A DNA stretch of 64,000 bases from Rutidosis leptorrhynchoides (taxonomy: Eukaryota > Streptophyta > Magnoliopsida > Asterales > Asteraceae): assembly GCF_046630445.1 (NCBI RefSeq), contig NC_092336.1:503951001-504015000 (forward strand). The letters run 5' to 3'. The notes under the pieces were generated by a model. It worked only from the letters and a program-made list of their open reading frames with translations, ran no database searches and was not told the DNA's origin. The position numbers and the translations under genes are program-made. Shown here in pieces: positions 1-9,805 of the stretch; position 1 is the first letter of the stretch, and each line of letters opens with the position of its first letter.

Positions 1-262
1 CATAACCTAGTTTTACTCCTGACGAATTTTTGAAATATTTTGGGTTGATTGATTAAAGATATTTATACCTTAAGAATAAACGGTAAATTTCGCAGTGATG
101 TAATAAATTTTTGTATGATATCAATAATTTCGGTTACGCATACCTAATTTTATTGAATACCAATTTAATACTTTATAGTGAACGATTTAGCGTTTATTAA
201 CAAAAGGTTAAAAGCAGTAAAAAAAATAAAAACTGTACATACTTACCTGTGAGAAAGAATTC
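1..262. other. AT-rich non-coding tail of the Athila-type element
   Basis: No credible reading frame was found. By position it lies beyond the last ORF of the minus-strand element, so it is probably the 3' untranslated region just before a 3' LTR outside the window. I saw no repeat of the 5' LTR sequence here. Confidence 0.4.
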
Positions 263-679
263 TCAGAGACCTGCTTTAGCCGACTCAGAGGAGAGTCGTG
301 TGATTTGGTTCTCCATAGCTACATAAGCGTAACCTCGATTCTTCAATATCTTTTCTTCTAAACATATGAACGGTCCTTCTCTGCATAGAGTAACAAATTC
401 GGTATTTGAATATGTTTGATTGTTCGAACATTTACCTTCATGTAACCATTTTCCGCATTTATAACATCTTTCAAGGTGTCGTGCTCTTCTTTTTGTTGCG
501 GATTTTGATTTTTCTTTACCAAAATGTATCTTATGATGATCTTTTATAAGTTCTTTTCTTACTCCGTCCATTTTGCCTCTTATGAATGATACCAGTTCAC
601 TCGGAAGGGTGTCATTATTACGTTTAGTAATCATAGCATGTAGCATTAGACCATGGTTCAGATCAAAGGAATTCTTCAT
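263..679 (-). CDS. Small post-integrase ORF with one Cys/His zinc-knuckle-like motif (138 aa)
   Basis: Last ORF of the Athila-type element, 171 bp beyond the integrase/second-protease ORF. It is highly basic in the middle (KSKSATKRRARHLERC) and has one CYKCGKWLHEGKC motif, spaced CX2CX4HX3C. That is one residue shorter than the classic CX2CX4HX4C knuckle but close to the first, irregular Cys/His motif in Tekay-type gags in this window. No signal peptide or membrane segment is evident. By inference this is a nucleic-acid-binding remnant, perhaps a second gag-like fragment that travelled with the extra protease domain. I do not recognise a named family. It could equally be a non-functional remnant. 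Confidence 0.45.
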   Translation of the reverse strand: MKNSFDLNHGLMLHAMITKRNNDTLPSELVSFIRGKMDGVRKELIKDHHKIHFGKEKSKSATKRRARHLERCYKCGKWLHEGKCSNNQTYSNTEFVTLCREGPFICLEEKILKNRGYAYVAMENQITRLSSESAKAGL

Positions 680-850
680 CTCGTAAAACCTAAAAAAAAT
701 AAAAATTCAGAATGGAGGGAGAAGACTAGTTCTTTAGGGTCTGCTAGAGAAAGACCATTCGGATTCCATTCTCGAAAACTACACGAAAACAGAATATCTA
801 ACTCTAACAAAAACATATATTATCCTTAAAAGACTTGATTCTTCCCACAC

Positions 851-2989
851 TTAGTTAGCTGTGGTGTCAAAATTGTGATTAACTTCGTTTTCAATTGGAC
901 TATCAACAACTTGTATATCTCTGACTTTTGCTTCAAGCCAATTGTTGACTTCCTCTGTAACTTTCACAAATTCAACTAACATTGCCTTTTCTTTAGGCGA
1001 CAAATTGGATACTAATCGGTTATATAACTTAAAGTTCCCCTTAATCCTAGCATCTTGAATCCGTTTATAAAGTTTCTTCGTTGAACTGTTAAAAACGGGT
1101 TCATCTAATTTCGTATTAACAACAGGGTTCTTTGTTATCAGGTCATCATTGGTTGTTGCTTCATCTTCCCCACACTTAGGCGTTTTTATTGGTTTAACAA
1201 TTTTGGTTATTGGAGATCTAAACTTTCGGTTCACAAAGGTGATTGATTTGTCACCATCCCTAAGTGTCATTCTATATTCTCTTACATCAATGAATGCCTC
1301 GGTGGTTGCTAAAAATGGGCGACCTAAAATTAGAGGAATATCAAGGTCTTCCTCCATATTAATAACTATGAAATTTACAACAAAGGTCAAACTTCTCACT
1401 TTAACAAGTAAATTATTTGCTATTCCAACCGGGTGTTTAATGGTTTGATCAAATAATTGAACACCTATTTTGGTTGGTTTTAATTTACCCACACCTAATC
1501 TTTTGTATAAAGAAAGAGGCATAACATTTGCACTTGCTCCTAGATCTGCGAGTCCATTATACATAGCTCCATCGTTAAGCAAACAAGAAATGATAAATTC
1601 ACCTGGGTCTCTTACTTTAGTAAGTAGAGTTGGTTTGTTAATCTTTTCCGGGTGATCTTTTCTTGGTTCTTTCACTTCTACTTGAACTTCTTGTTCACAT
1701 TTTTCTTCGTTTCTTGGAATGGGAGGTTTGTATAGAAATTCTTCTTCATCACTCCAATTTGAAGTTTCCCCGTCTCCTAATTTTGGTTTTTCATATGTTG
1801 TGGATAACATATTTATGTTTTCATTCTGAGGGTTTTCTTGGATGGTGAAATTATGATTGACTTCATTGTCAACTTCCATCGGACCATGTATGTAATGTTT
1901 AACTCTGTGACCATTAACTTTAAATTCAATTCCATTTGAATTTATTAATGCTATTGTTCCATATGGGAAAACTCTTTTGACTATAAATGGTCCAGACCAT
2001 CTTGATTTCAATTTTCCAGGAAATAGCTTGAATCGTAAATTGAAAAGAAGAACTCTGTCTCCTTCTTTAAATTCTTTTAAACTTTTGATTCTTTTATCAT
2101 GCCATTTCTTCGTTCTTTCCTTATAGATTAACGAATTTTCGTATGCTTCATGTCTTAATTCTTCTAATTCGTTTAGTTGACTTAACCGTAGACGTCCAAC
2201 TTCATGTGAATCAAGATTACATGTCTTCAAAGCCCAAAATGCTTTATGCTCAATTTCTACTGGAAGGTGACATGCTTTTCCGTAAACGAGTTTAAAAGGT
2301 GTGGTTCCAATTGGAGTTTTGTAGGCTGTTCTAAAAGCCCAGAGTGCATCCTTCAATTTCATGGACCATTCCTTCGGATTTGATCCTACGGTTTTCTCTA
2401 GAATACATTTTAAAGCTCGGTTAGTATATTCAACTTGTCCACTTGTTTGTGGATGATAAGCGGTTGAGATTTTATGAGTTACTCCATATCTTTTGAGAAC
2501 TTTCTCAAGTTGATTATTACAAAAATGAGTACCCCGATCACTTATTAAAGCTTTCGGTGTTCCAAACCTAGAAAAAATACGTTTTAAAAAGTTGATTACA
2601 ACTCGTGCATCGTTAGTCGGGAGAGCTTGTGCTTCTGCCCATTTAGATACATAATCAATGGCAACGAGAATGTAGAGATTATTATGAGATTTTGGAAATG
2701 GACCCATAAAGTCAATACCCCAAACGTCAAATACTTCACATACTTGAATAACATTTTGTGGCATTTCATCACGTTGACTTATTTTTCCGGCCCTTTGACA
2801 AACATCACAGGATTTGCAAAGAAGGTGTGCGTCTTTGAAAATTGTAGGCCAATAGAATCCAGCGTCATAGACTTTTCTTGCTGTAAGTTGAGGCCCATAA
2901 TGCCCTCCTGTTGGTCCTGTGTGACAATGGTTTAAGATTTGACTAGCTTCATCTCCGAATACGCATCGGCGTATTATTCCATCGAACAA
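851..2989 (-). CDS. Integrase plus C-terminal second retropepsin-like domain (712 aa), Athila-type element
   Basis: Residues 20-65 hold the integrase zinc-binding region ([12 protein letters not shown], then CKSCDVC). The DDE core follows: D93 ([10 protein letters not shown]), D151 (ISDRGTHF) and E187 (GQVEYTNR), giving DD35E with all three catalytic residues kept. Residues about 195-370 are the usual C-terminal region with a [19 protein letters not shown] block. Instead of ending there, the frame runs on through an acidic linker into a retropepsin-like domain at about 455-590, with an LADLGAS active-site motif (D482) and ILGRPFL. A Lys-rich tail follows ([11 protein letters not shown]). The family normally has protease only before RT, and this element also has one there. 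The frame is open throughout, unlike its neighbours. The start is inside an eroded polyprotein, so no true initiation codon is claimed. Confidence 0.75.
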   Translation of the reverse strand: MFDGIIRRCVFGDEASQILNHCHTGPTGGHYGPQLTARKVYDAGFYWPTIFKDAHLLCKSCDVCQRAGKISQRDEMPQNVIQVCEVFDVWGIDFMGPFPKSHNNLYILVAIDYVSKWAEAQALPTNDARVVINFLKRIFSRFGTPKALISDRGTHFCNNQLEKVLKRYGVTHKISTAYHPQTSGQVEYTNRALKCILEKTVGSNPKEWSMKLKDALWAFRTAYKTPIGTTPFKLVYGKACHLPVEIEHKAFWALKTCNLDSHEVGRLRLSQLNELEELRHEAYENSLIYKERTKKWHDKRIKSLKEFKEGDRVLLFNLRFKLFPGKLKSRWSGPFIVKRVFPYGTIALINSNGIEFKVNGHRVKHYIHGPMEVDNEVNHNFTIQENPQNENINMLSTTYEKPKLGDGETSNWSDEEEFLYKPPIPRNEEKCEQEVQVEVKEPRKDHPEKINKPTLLTKVRDPGEFIISCLLNDGAMYNGLADLGASANVMPLSLYKRLGVGKLKPTKIGVQLFDQTIKHPVGIANNLLVKVRSLTFVVNFIVINMEEDLDIPLILGRPFLATTEAFIDVREYRMTLRDGDKSITFVNRKFRSPITKIVKPIKTPKCGEDEATTNDDLITKNPVVNTKLDEPVFNSSTKKLYKRIQDARIKGNFKLYNRLVSNLSPKEKAMLVEFVKVTEEVNNWLEAKVRDIQVVDSPIENEVNHNFDTTAN
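870..1872. repeat. Imperfect 25-bp direct repeats bracketing the second protease segment
   Basis: Positions 870-894 and 1848-1872 match at 21 of 25 bases and encode NEVNHNF in the same frame on the minus strand. They bracket about 950 bp that contain the extra retropepsin-like domain. Such flanking repeats fit insertion or duplication of the segment by recombination. That is inference. Confidence 0.5.
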
Positions 2990-2999
2990 CTTTTAAACA

Positions 3000-4524
3000 A
3001 ATGTGGATATTCCCAGAAATAGTGTTTTATATCACTAAAGAATTTCTTTCGTTTTTGGTACGACAACCCTTTTTCAAAGAATCCACATACTAAGTAATTT
3101 GCATAGTCTGCAAACCATGGAATTTCATTATAATCTATCTTCAATAGATATTCATCAGGAAAGTTTTCTTGTATGGCCGATTTATTTAGAACTTCTAATT
3201 CAGGATTTTCAAGACGAGAAAGATGATCAGCAGCGAGATTTTCTGCTCCCTTTTTATCTCAGATTTCAATATCGAATTATTGTAAGAGTAAGATCCAACG
3301 GATTAATCTTGGTTTAGCATCTTGTTTCAAAACTAGATATCTAAGAGCAGAATGGTCAGTATAGACCACCGTTTTAGCTAGAACTAGATATGAATGAAAT
3401 TTGTCAAAAGCAAAGACAATAGCAAGGAGTTCTTTTTCAGTAGTTGTGTAATTCGTTTGTGCTCCTTGTAACGTCTTACTAGTGTAATAAATAGGTTTAA
3501 ATCGTTTTTCAATCCTTTGTTCTAAAACGGCTCCCATTGCAAAATCACTTGCATCGCACATAAGTTCAAACGGTAGATTCCAATTTGGAGTTATCATGAT
3601 CGGCGCATTTGTGAGTTTTTCTTTAAGAATATTAAAAGATTTAATACATTCATCTGAAAAGATGAATGGAGCATCCTTTTCTAGGAGTTTATTCATAGGA
3701 GTGACAATTTTAGAAAAATCTTTTATGAAACGTCGGTAAAAACCGGCATGCCCTAGAAAACTCCTAACTCCTCTAACATTGGTGAGATGTGGGAGTTTAG
3801 CAATTACATCTACTTTAGCTCTATCCACTTCAATTCCTTCCTTTGAAATTTTATGACCAAGAACGATGCCTTCTTTAACCATGAAATGGCATTTCTTCCA
3901 ATTGAGTACTAGATTTGATTGTTCGCATCTAATAAGCATTCGTTCAAGATTAACTAGACATGTTTCAAAAGTATCACCGAATACTGAAAAGTCATCCATG
4001 AAAACTTCCATGCATTCTTCTATCATGTCATGAAAAATCGCCATCATGCACCTTTGAAAGGTTGCAGGGGCGTTGCAAAGTCCAAATGACATGCGTTTAT
4101 AAGCAAAAGTACCATAAGGACACGTGAAAGTGATTTTCTCTTGGTCCTCGGGTGCTATTGGAATTTGAAAGTATCTAGAAAAACAGACAAAAAAACAATA
4201 GTAACTATTTTCGGCTAATCTTTCCAACATTTGGTCAATGAAAGGTAAGGGAAAGTGATCTTTTCTGGTGGCGTCATTTAATTTTCTATAATCAATACAA
4301 ACAAGCCATCCTGTTACAGTCTTAGTAGGAATAAGCTCATTTTTCTCATTTGTGATGACAGTCATGCCACCCTTCTTTGGTACACATTGAACTGGGCTTA
4401 CCCATGGACTATAAGAGATTGGATAAATTAAACCTGCATCAAGCAGTTTAATAATTTATTTCTTAACAACATCTTGCATATTAGGATTTAGTCTTCGTTG
4501 GCGTTGCACATACGTTTTATGACC
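3000..4524 (-). pseudogene. Athila-type reverse transcriptase-RNase H, broken
   Basis: The main open part is 4365-3277 (362 aa). RT blocks are in order: [39 protein letters not shown], then FMDDFSVFG with both Asp of the second catalytic motif. RNase H follows ([41 protein letters not shown]). Similarity extends upstream to 4524 ([27 protein letters not shown]) but is cut by two stops in frame. Downstream, to about 3000, the RNase H-integrase connector is readable in broken frames (LAADHLSRLENPE). The first catalytic Asp of RT, expected in the LDGYSGYFQI block, is Val here (codon at 4188-4186). The enzyme would therefore be inactive even if made. Confidence 0.85.
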
Positions 4525-5463
4525 TTATTCCATAAGGATTTTATGTGTGCAATACGAAGGACTTATGCCTTTAATATCATGAATCTTCCATGCAATAGCT
4601 GGTTTATGAGCTTTTAGCACAGAAATGAGTTGAGATTTTTCATTTTCAGTAAGAGAAGACGATATTATTACAGGTAATTCAGATTCACCATGTAAATAAG
4701 CGTATTCCAAATGGTTTGGAAGTGGCTTTAACTCTAATGTCGGTGGTTCTTCTATCGATGATTTATATCGATATCTGTCTTCTTCTTTTAGCATTTGAAT
4801 TTCTTCTGTTGTTGGTTCATATCCATTAACCATGAGTGCGGCTAACATTTCAGCTTCATCAATTGGTTCAGTTCCTTCTCCTAACGAACATTCTCCTGTT
4901 CCTTGTAATTCTGGAAATTCTTCTAACAATTCTGCATGTGAATCTATAGTTTGAATATAATAACATGTATCATCTGCAGATTGCGGTTGTTGCATGGCTC
5001 TATTAACAGAAAAGGTAACACTCTCGTTCTCTATACTTAGGGTCAGTTTCTTACCAAACACGTCTATTATTGCTTTAGCCATGTTTAAGAATGGTCTTCC
5101 TAATATGAGAGGAACTCGAGAATCTTCTTCCATGTCTAGAATAACAAAAAATACTGGAAATACTAAATTATCAACTTTAACTAGCATGTTCTCCATTATC
5201 CCTCTAGGATATTTTACTGATCGATCGGCTAGTTGTATGCTTATTCGTGTTGGTTTCAATTCTCCAAGGTCTAGTTTAGTGTATAATGAATATGGCATTA
5301 AATTTATACTAGCACCTAAGTCTGCCAATGCTTCTATTGAACTAAGACTACCCAGAAAACATGGAATTGTGAAACTTCCTGGATCGGATAGTTTTTCTGG
5401 TATCTTATTCAACAGCACTGCAGAACAATTAGCATTCATAGTAACAGCCGAGAGTTCTTTCAT
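4525..5463 (-). CDS. Athila-type aspartic protease and RT-connector fragment (312 aa)
   Basis: The canonical protease of the element, located between gag and RT. The active-site motif is ADLGASINLMP, with the Leu-Gly variant usual in this branch, followed by LADRSVKYPRGI, LDMEEDSRVP and LILGRPFL. After about residue 140 comes an acidic linker and the start of the RT region (IKGISPSYCTHKIL). An in-frame TGA separates it from the gag fragment at 5470. It ends at a stop that replaces a codon inside a normally continuous gag-pol. It would process the polyprotein in virus-like particles if intact. Here it is an open fragment of a dead copy. Confidence 0.75.
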   Translation of the reverse strand: MKELSAVTMNANCSAVLLNKIPEKLSDPGSFTIPCFLGSLSSIEALADLGASINLMPYSLYTKLDLGELKPTRISIQLADRSVKYPRGIMENMLVKVDNLVFPVFFVILDMEEDSRVPLILGRPFLNMAKAIIDVFGKKLTLSIENESVTFSVNRAMQQPQSADDTCYYIQTIDSHAELLEEFPELQGTGECSLGEGTEPIDEAEMLAALMVNGYEPTTEEIQMLKEEDRYRYKSSIEEPPTLELKPLPNHLEYAYLHGESELPVIISSSLTENEKSQLISVLKAHKPAIAWKIHDIKGISPSYCTHKILME

Positions 5464-5469
5464 TTTCTT

Positions 5470-6363
5470 TCAATTTATGATTAGATCTTTCAGAAATTTA
5501 GCATATCTAGGCATTCCTGAAATCACATCAATGAAAGGAAGATTTACATTTATTTGTTTAAACATATCCAAGAATTTGGATTGCTCGGCTTCAAGTCTCT
5601 CTTTTCTCATTTTACTCGGGTAAGGAAGTGGTGGTTGGTATAGTTTAACATAAGGTTTAGCCTTAACTGTGTTATCTTCATTAACCTTTTCAACTACCGG
5701 TTCTGTTTCCTTATCTTGATCAGGTTGTGGTTCTTGTGGAGTAGGAATAAAGTCATCAGAAATTACAGGTATTTCAGGTGGTTTAAGTGTAATACCACTT
5801 CTTGTGGTAATGGCTTTAGCTATTTCATTTCGGGGGTTAGCATTTGTATCACTCGGTAAACTTTCCGATTTTCTTTCACCTATTAACCTTGCTAGGTTAC
5901 TTACTTCTTGTTCCAAATTTTGAATGGAAGCTTGTTGATTTCTAAATGCTTGAACATTTTGTTCATTAGTTTGTTTCTGAGATGTGAAAAACTGCGTTTG
6001 AGATTCAACTAGCTTCGACATCATATCTTCTAAATTTGTCTTTTTATCATCGGTTTGTGGTGGTTTGTTTTGAAAAATAGATCTTTGCTGATTGTAAGTA
6101 TTATTAGATACTTGTTGATTGCTATGACCTTGTTGGTTGTTGTATGGAACATTTCGGTTATAACTCTGGTTTTGATTGTAAATTGGTCTTGGCGGTTGAT
6201 AATTATTCTGATAATTATTTCCAGGCCTTTGGTTCATGTATGAAACATTCTCTCTTTGTTCCATTGTTTGTTCAATACTGAGACAATCTTTTGTCAAATG
6301 TGGTCCTCCACACTGCTCACAACTAATTCGTATAGAGTGAATATCCTTAGTCATCTTTTTCAT
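5470..6363 (-). pseudogene. Athila-type gag, C-terminal part with zinc-knuckle-like motif
   Basis: 297 codons are open. Near the start is CEQCGGPHLTKDC (CX2CX3HX4C), the nucleocapsid motif of the element. A long Asn/Gln/Tyr-rich linker, a coiled-coil-like stretch (about residues 110-165) and a Pro-rich segment follow. The KFLDMFKQINVNLPF block that joins gag to protease in Athila elements is at the end. A TGA then interrupts what should be continuous gag-protease. It is frame-shifted relative to the upstream gag pieces, so it is called a pseudogene. Confidence 0.7.
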
Positions 6364-6380
6364 TCGTCTCTCGACAGCAT

Positions 6381-7428
6381 CTATCTTTGCGGAAATGAAA
6401 TCAAAGTCATGGCTAGAATCGGCTCTAGCCGCTTTAGATGATCTAACGATATCTTTTTCTTGGTGCCACTCATGTGAGTGGGAAGCAGTGTTATCAATAA
6501 TTTTGTAAGCTTCAGTTGCGGTTTTTTTTCATAATGGAACCACCAGCTGCTATATCGATGTCTTTTCTTGTAGTGATGTCGCATCCTTGGTAGAATATTT
6601 GTACTATTTGATAAATGTCTAAACCATGTTGCGGACATCCTCTCAAAAACTTTCCAAATCTTATCCACGCCTCATATAGCGTTTCATTTGGATTTTGCGT
6701 GAACGTAACAATTTCTCCTTGAAGTCTCACGGCTTTAGATGTCGGATGGAATTGTTTAAAAATTTTTCAACTAAAACGTCCCATGTATCAATCGCCCCTT
6801 CAGGTAACGATTCTAACCAATCTTTGGCTTCTCCCTTTAAAGTCCAGGGAAATAACATGAGATATATATGTTCATCCTCCACTTCTCTGATTTTAAATAA
6901 AGTACAGATCCTATTAAAGGTACGAAGATGTTCATTTGGATCTTCCTTCGGCGCACCACTAAATTGGCATTGATTAGTTACCATGTGTAGGATTTGTCCT
7001 TTGATTTCATAATCTGGCACATTAATGTCTGGTTGAGTAATTACGTGACCTTGGCCAGTGCGTTTAGCTCTCATTCGGTCTTCCATACTTAGAGGTTCCA
7101 GATTTTCCATGATTGAATTTGTTGAATCTGAATCACTAGAGAATTCTGATTTAATGGTTTGTTCCTCGACAATCTCTGTTTGAATGATTGGTGGTTCCGG
7201 AGGAAAGATTAATGGTTCAGGATCTCTGAATTGTCCCTGAATATCCTCCGGATTCTCAATTGTGAGGTCGGGTTCAAAAAATGGATTATCGGAAATTTAA
7301 ATTGGAGTACTTGGTCGACTAGATGACGATTCTAAAGAAAAATCAACGGCCACAATATTGGCTAGATGTCTTGATCGAGTTACAGGTGGTGAACGTATAA
7401 AAGGTGGTGAACGTTTTGCTCGGTGCAT
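6381..7428 (-). pseudogene. Athila-type gag, N-terminal part, frame-broken
   Basis: Similarity begins at an ATG at 7428-7426 (MHRAKRSPPFIRSPP) and meets an in-frame TAA at 7299-7297. It resumes through MEDRMRAKRTGQGHV and the capsid core (NPNEHLRTFNRIC, LKGEAKDWLESLP) to about 6727. It then continues in other frames (NETLYEAWIRFGKFLRGCP, GCDITTRKDIDIAAGG) to about 6381. At least two frameshifts are needed, one beside a poly-T run near 6525. This is the capsid region of the Athila-type element and cannot be translated as one protein. Confidence 0.75.
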
Positions 7429-8715
7429 TCACTGAATATCCTATTAGTTATAAAAGATAAAAATTATTAAAGTTATCAAATTAATAGACTTTTCTGATTT
7501 TGCCCACGTTTCGAATAGCCAATAGATGCAGCAGGTAGCCAGGACCCTTTAAATCGGAAGCCCACAACTCGCCACTAACAAATCCAACTATTACTACGAA
7601 CCAGAAAATTTTGGATGTCTATCAATTTAACCACTTAAAATAATTTTTCGTTGAAATTTAAAGAAATTTTAGAGAAGAAATAGAAAATTCTATGTCCTAA
7701 AAACTAGAGCGTCGAGAAATAAGAAAGAAAAAGAGCGCGTCGGAAAACGTAGAAAAATAAAAGGTCGAAAAATAATAAAAAGAACGTAGCGCGTCGAAAC
7801 TTAAAAGTCTAAAAACTCAGAATTAAAAGTTGCGTCTAAAGGTATTAAAGCTTAAAAGGAATTTTATATCCAAAATGGCAATAACTTAAAAAGGTACTAA
7901 AACTTATAAAATATTAAGGTGAAAAGCGACGTCGTAAAATTCTAAAGCACATAAATCTTAGTCTAAAGAAAAAGCACTTAAGGGATTTTACGGCAAAGCC
8001 TAAAAATCTTGAAATATAAAAATAAACTACGGAAAAAACTAAGTTTAAAACTAATTACGAACGAAAAATACAAATATTACTAAACGACTAAAAAGATAAG
8101 AAATAATAAAAAAAATAAACTTAAAGGTATAAAAATACAATTTATAAAAAAAAATATATTATTTTTATATTATTTATTTATAAAAGTATTAATTTTTAAA
8201 ACTAAATAAAACTTAAAACTTAAAATACAAAATTAATTAAACTAAAACTAATTATTATTAAATATAAACCCTAATTAAAAATAATATTAAATCTTAACCC
8301 TAATTAGGTTTTAACAATAATAATAATAATTAATACTCCGTAATTAATATTGTACGAGGATCAAACCTGGCCTGTCAGAACCTCTCATGCGATCGCATGA
8401 GTTTGAAACGCAGAAGCCATGCGATCGCATGGATGCATTTTCAAATTTTGATGCAGGCTTAAATTCGACAGGTTCAAATGTTTTTTTTTTTAAAAATATT
8501 TAAATAGAATAAATAAAAACTTATATTTTAAAAACTAAAATAAAAATAAAGAACTTTATAATTTTATCTATATTTAACAAACTCTTAAAAATATATATAT
8601 ATTATATTTTTCTTTTTATATTTTTAATTGTATTTTTAAAATTTAAAACGTATTTTTACAAAAGTAAATTAAAAATCTTTTTTTATATAGCGTTGCGCTT
8701 TCGGCGTTTAAGCAG
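7429..8715 (-). other. Long 5' leader of the Athila-type element
   Basis: About 1.29 kb between the PBS and the gag ATG, very AT-rich, with no credible ORF on either strand. It contains many short GCGCGTCG-type words around 7730-7800 and a pair of palindromes at 8384-8432. Long leaders are usual in Athila elements. Nothing else is recognised here. Confidence 0.6.
8384..8432. repeat. Paired palindromes CTCATGCGATCGCATGAG and CCATGCGATCGCATGG
   Basis: Two perfect palindromes share the 14-bp core CATGCGATCGCATG and are separated by exactly 15 bp (8402-8416). The same two palindromes, in the same order relative to element sense and with the same 15-bp gap, occur in the LTRs of the unrelated element D. 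The flanks do not match. Confidence 0.9.
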
Positions 8716-8733
8716 TCTCCGGCAGCGGCGCCA
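8716..8733 (-). promoter_or_regulatory. Primer-binding site resembling tRNA-Asp end
   Basis: On the minus strand this reads TGGCGCCGCTGCCGGAGA, differing at two positions from the sequence complementary to the 3' end of plant tRNA-Asp known for Athila elements. It lies a few A residues inside the 5' LTR edge. Confidence 0.8.
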
Positions 8734-8741
8734 AAAAAACT

Positions 8742-8940
8742 TGATGTGCGTAGAGGTGTATACGAAATAGTTATATATTTATTATGAAGAACTATTAAAT
8801 ACGATACAATTTTACACAAGTTATTTAATTATTTATAGATTGGAAATACCTAAACCTTGCTACAACAATAATTAAAGTGCGATAAATAAAATGACAATAA
8901 ATAAAATTACGATAATTAAAAGTGGACATTATCACCTTAC
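8742..8940 (-). repeat. 5' LTR of the Athila-type element (inner part; outer limit unresolved)
   Basis: The inner edge is set by the PBS: reading outward, the sequence starts TGATGTGCGTAGAGG at 8742, the inverted form of a CA terminus. The AT-rich run with repeated TTATCG/AATAAA words looks like Athila U5. I cannot place the outer edge. The copia-like leader begins somewhere near 8940, so the LTR may be truncated. Confidence 0.4.
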
Positions 8941-9461
8941 GAATGATTTTTCAACACTAACGGGGTTGAATTTTAGAAAACAGATATCACCATTACGTCC
9001 GGAACGGTTGAAAATGGTGGAATAGACACTTCGCGGCTCAAATTTCACTTACGGGACAAAATTATAATTTGTTATAAACTTCAGGGACCAAAAATGAAAT
9101 TCTGAAAATTTCAGGGACCAAATTGTAAAATTTCAGAATTGCTACAGTACTGCTACAGGAACTTGCTACAGTACCGCCAGCTGCTACAGCGAATTGCTAC
9201 AAGACTGCTACAGTGAATTGCTACAGGACTTTCTCTCCGGCGAACTTCCGGCACCGGTCGTCTTATCCGGCGAGATTCCGGCGAGTTGACCAAACTTTGA
9301 CCGGGTTTTTTGGGCTCGTTATAACTCCGTTTAAGTCACCGTTTTTTGCGTTGGACTCGGTTCGACGAGACGAATCTAATGGTACACTAAAAATTAGATT
9401 TTGAGGAAACTTCAGAAGACCCAAAAACTCAACCAAAGTCTCTAACCAAGCTCTGATACCA
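8941..9461 (-). mobile_element. PBS and leader of a copia-like element, truncated
   Basis: On the minus strand 9461-9444 reads TGGTATCAGAGCTTGGTT, the initiator-tRNA-Met-type primer site, two bases inside the LTR at 9464-9805. The following 500 bp look like an untranslated leader, with CGCCGGA words and repeated CTGTAGCA. No gag is reached before similarity to the Athila LTR takes over. Copia assignment is by style only. Confidence 0.55.
9136..9230. repeat. GCTACAG-type minisatellite
   Basis: About seven copies of GCTACAGT or GCTACAGG/GCTACAAG are spaced by 5-10 bp. The same word forms a larger array in the LTRs of element D (22442-22680 and 29842-30080). Confidence 0.75.
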
Positions 9462-9463
9462 CT

Positions 9464-9805
9464 TGTTAGGAAGAGAGGATCGCCTGGATGTTGGGAGATA
9501 CAAATTTGAGAGAAAATAACTCTATTACTTACAAGAATAAATTTACAGAGTATTACAAAATTATTACAAAAAAAACTCTCAAACTCACACACTCTCTAGG
9601 TTGTGATTACACTTCTCTGAGTGATTTTGGGATGATTTACAACTGAGGTTTGCACATCTATTTATAGCTAAGATCTTATAGCGGTAGATAGGTGTGAACG
9701 AGGAAGGTGTCGTGTGAACGGAGAAGGTGGGCGGCCGTCATCGTATTCAACTTTGCTACTTCTGTATGAGTTGTCAAGGTTGCCTTCTTTGAATATCTAG
9801 AAACA
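9464..9805 (-). repeat. 5' LTR (342 bp) of a copia-like element
   Basis: Bounded by TGTTAGGAAGAG at 9464 and AGAAACA at 9805, so it has TG..CA ends on both strands. It is directly followed on the minus strand by a TGGTATCAGAGC primer site. The central part has a TATTTATA-like element near 9658. No matching second LTR exists in the window. Confidence 0.6.

Larger units (their letters stand above)
1..8940 (-). mobile_element. Athila-type Ty3/gypsy LTR retrotransposon, degenerate, 3' end outside window
   Basis: Read on the minus strand the order is PBS (8733-8716), long leader, gag, protease, RT, RNase H, integrase, then extra ORFs. The protease ends in the ILGRPFL block. The RT has the [16 protein letters not shown] and FMDDFSVFG blocks typical of the Athila branch, and the PBS resembles the end of tRNA-Asp, as is usual for this group. 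Many stops and frameshifts show that the copy is dead. No envelope-like ORF is visible. The 3' LTR must lie left of position 1. The right limit of the 5' LTR is not resolved, so the end coordinate is approximate. Confidence 0.85.

Noticed and set aside
1149-1448. Plus-strand frames opposite the Athila polyprotein (1149-1848, 4994-5623 and similar)
   Set aside because: They are shadows of the minus-strand protease and integrase frames with no independent motifs.
263-2989. Envelope-like gene expected in some Athila elements
   Set aside because: The post-integrase region encodes protease-like and zinc-knuckle-like sequence, with no signal peptide or membrane segment.
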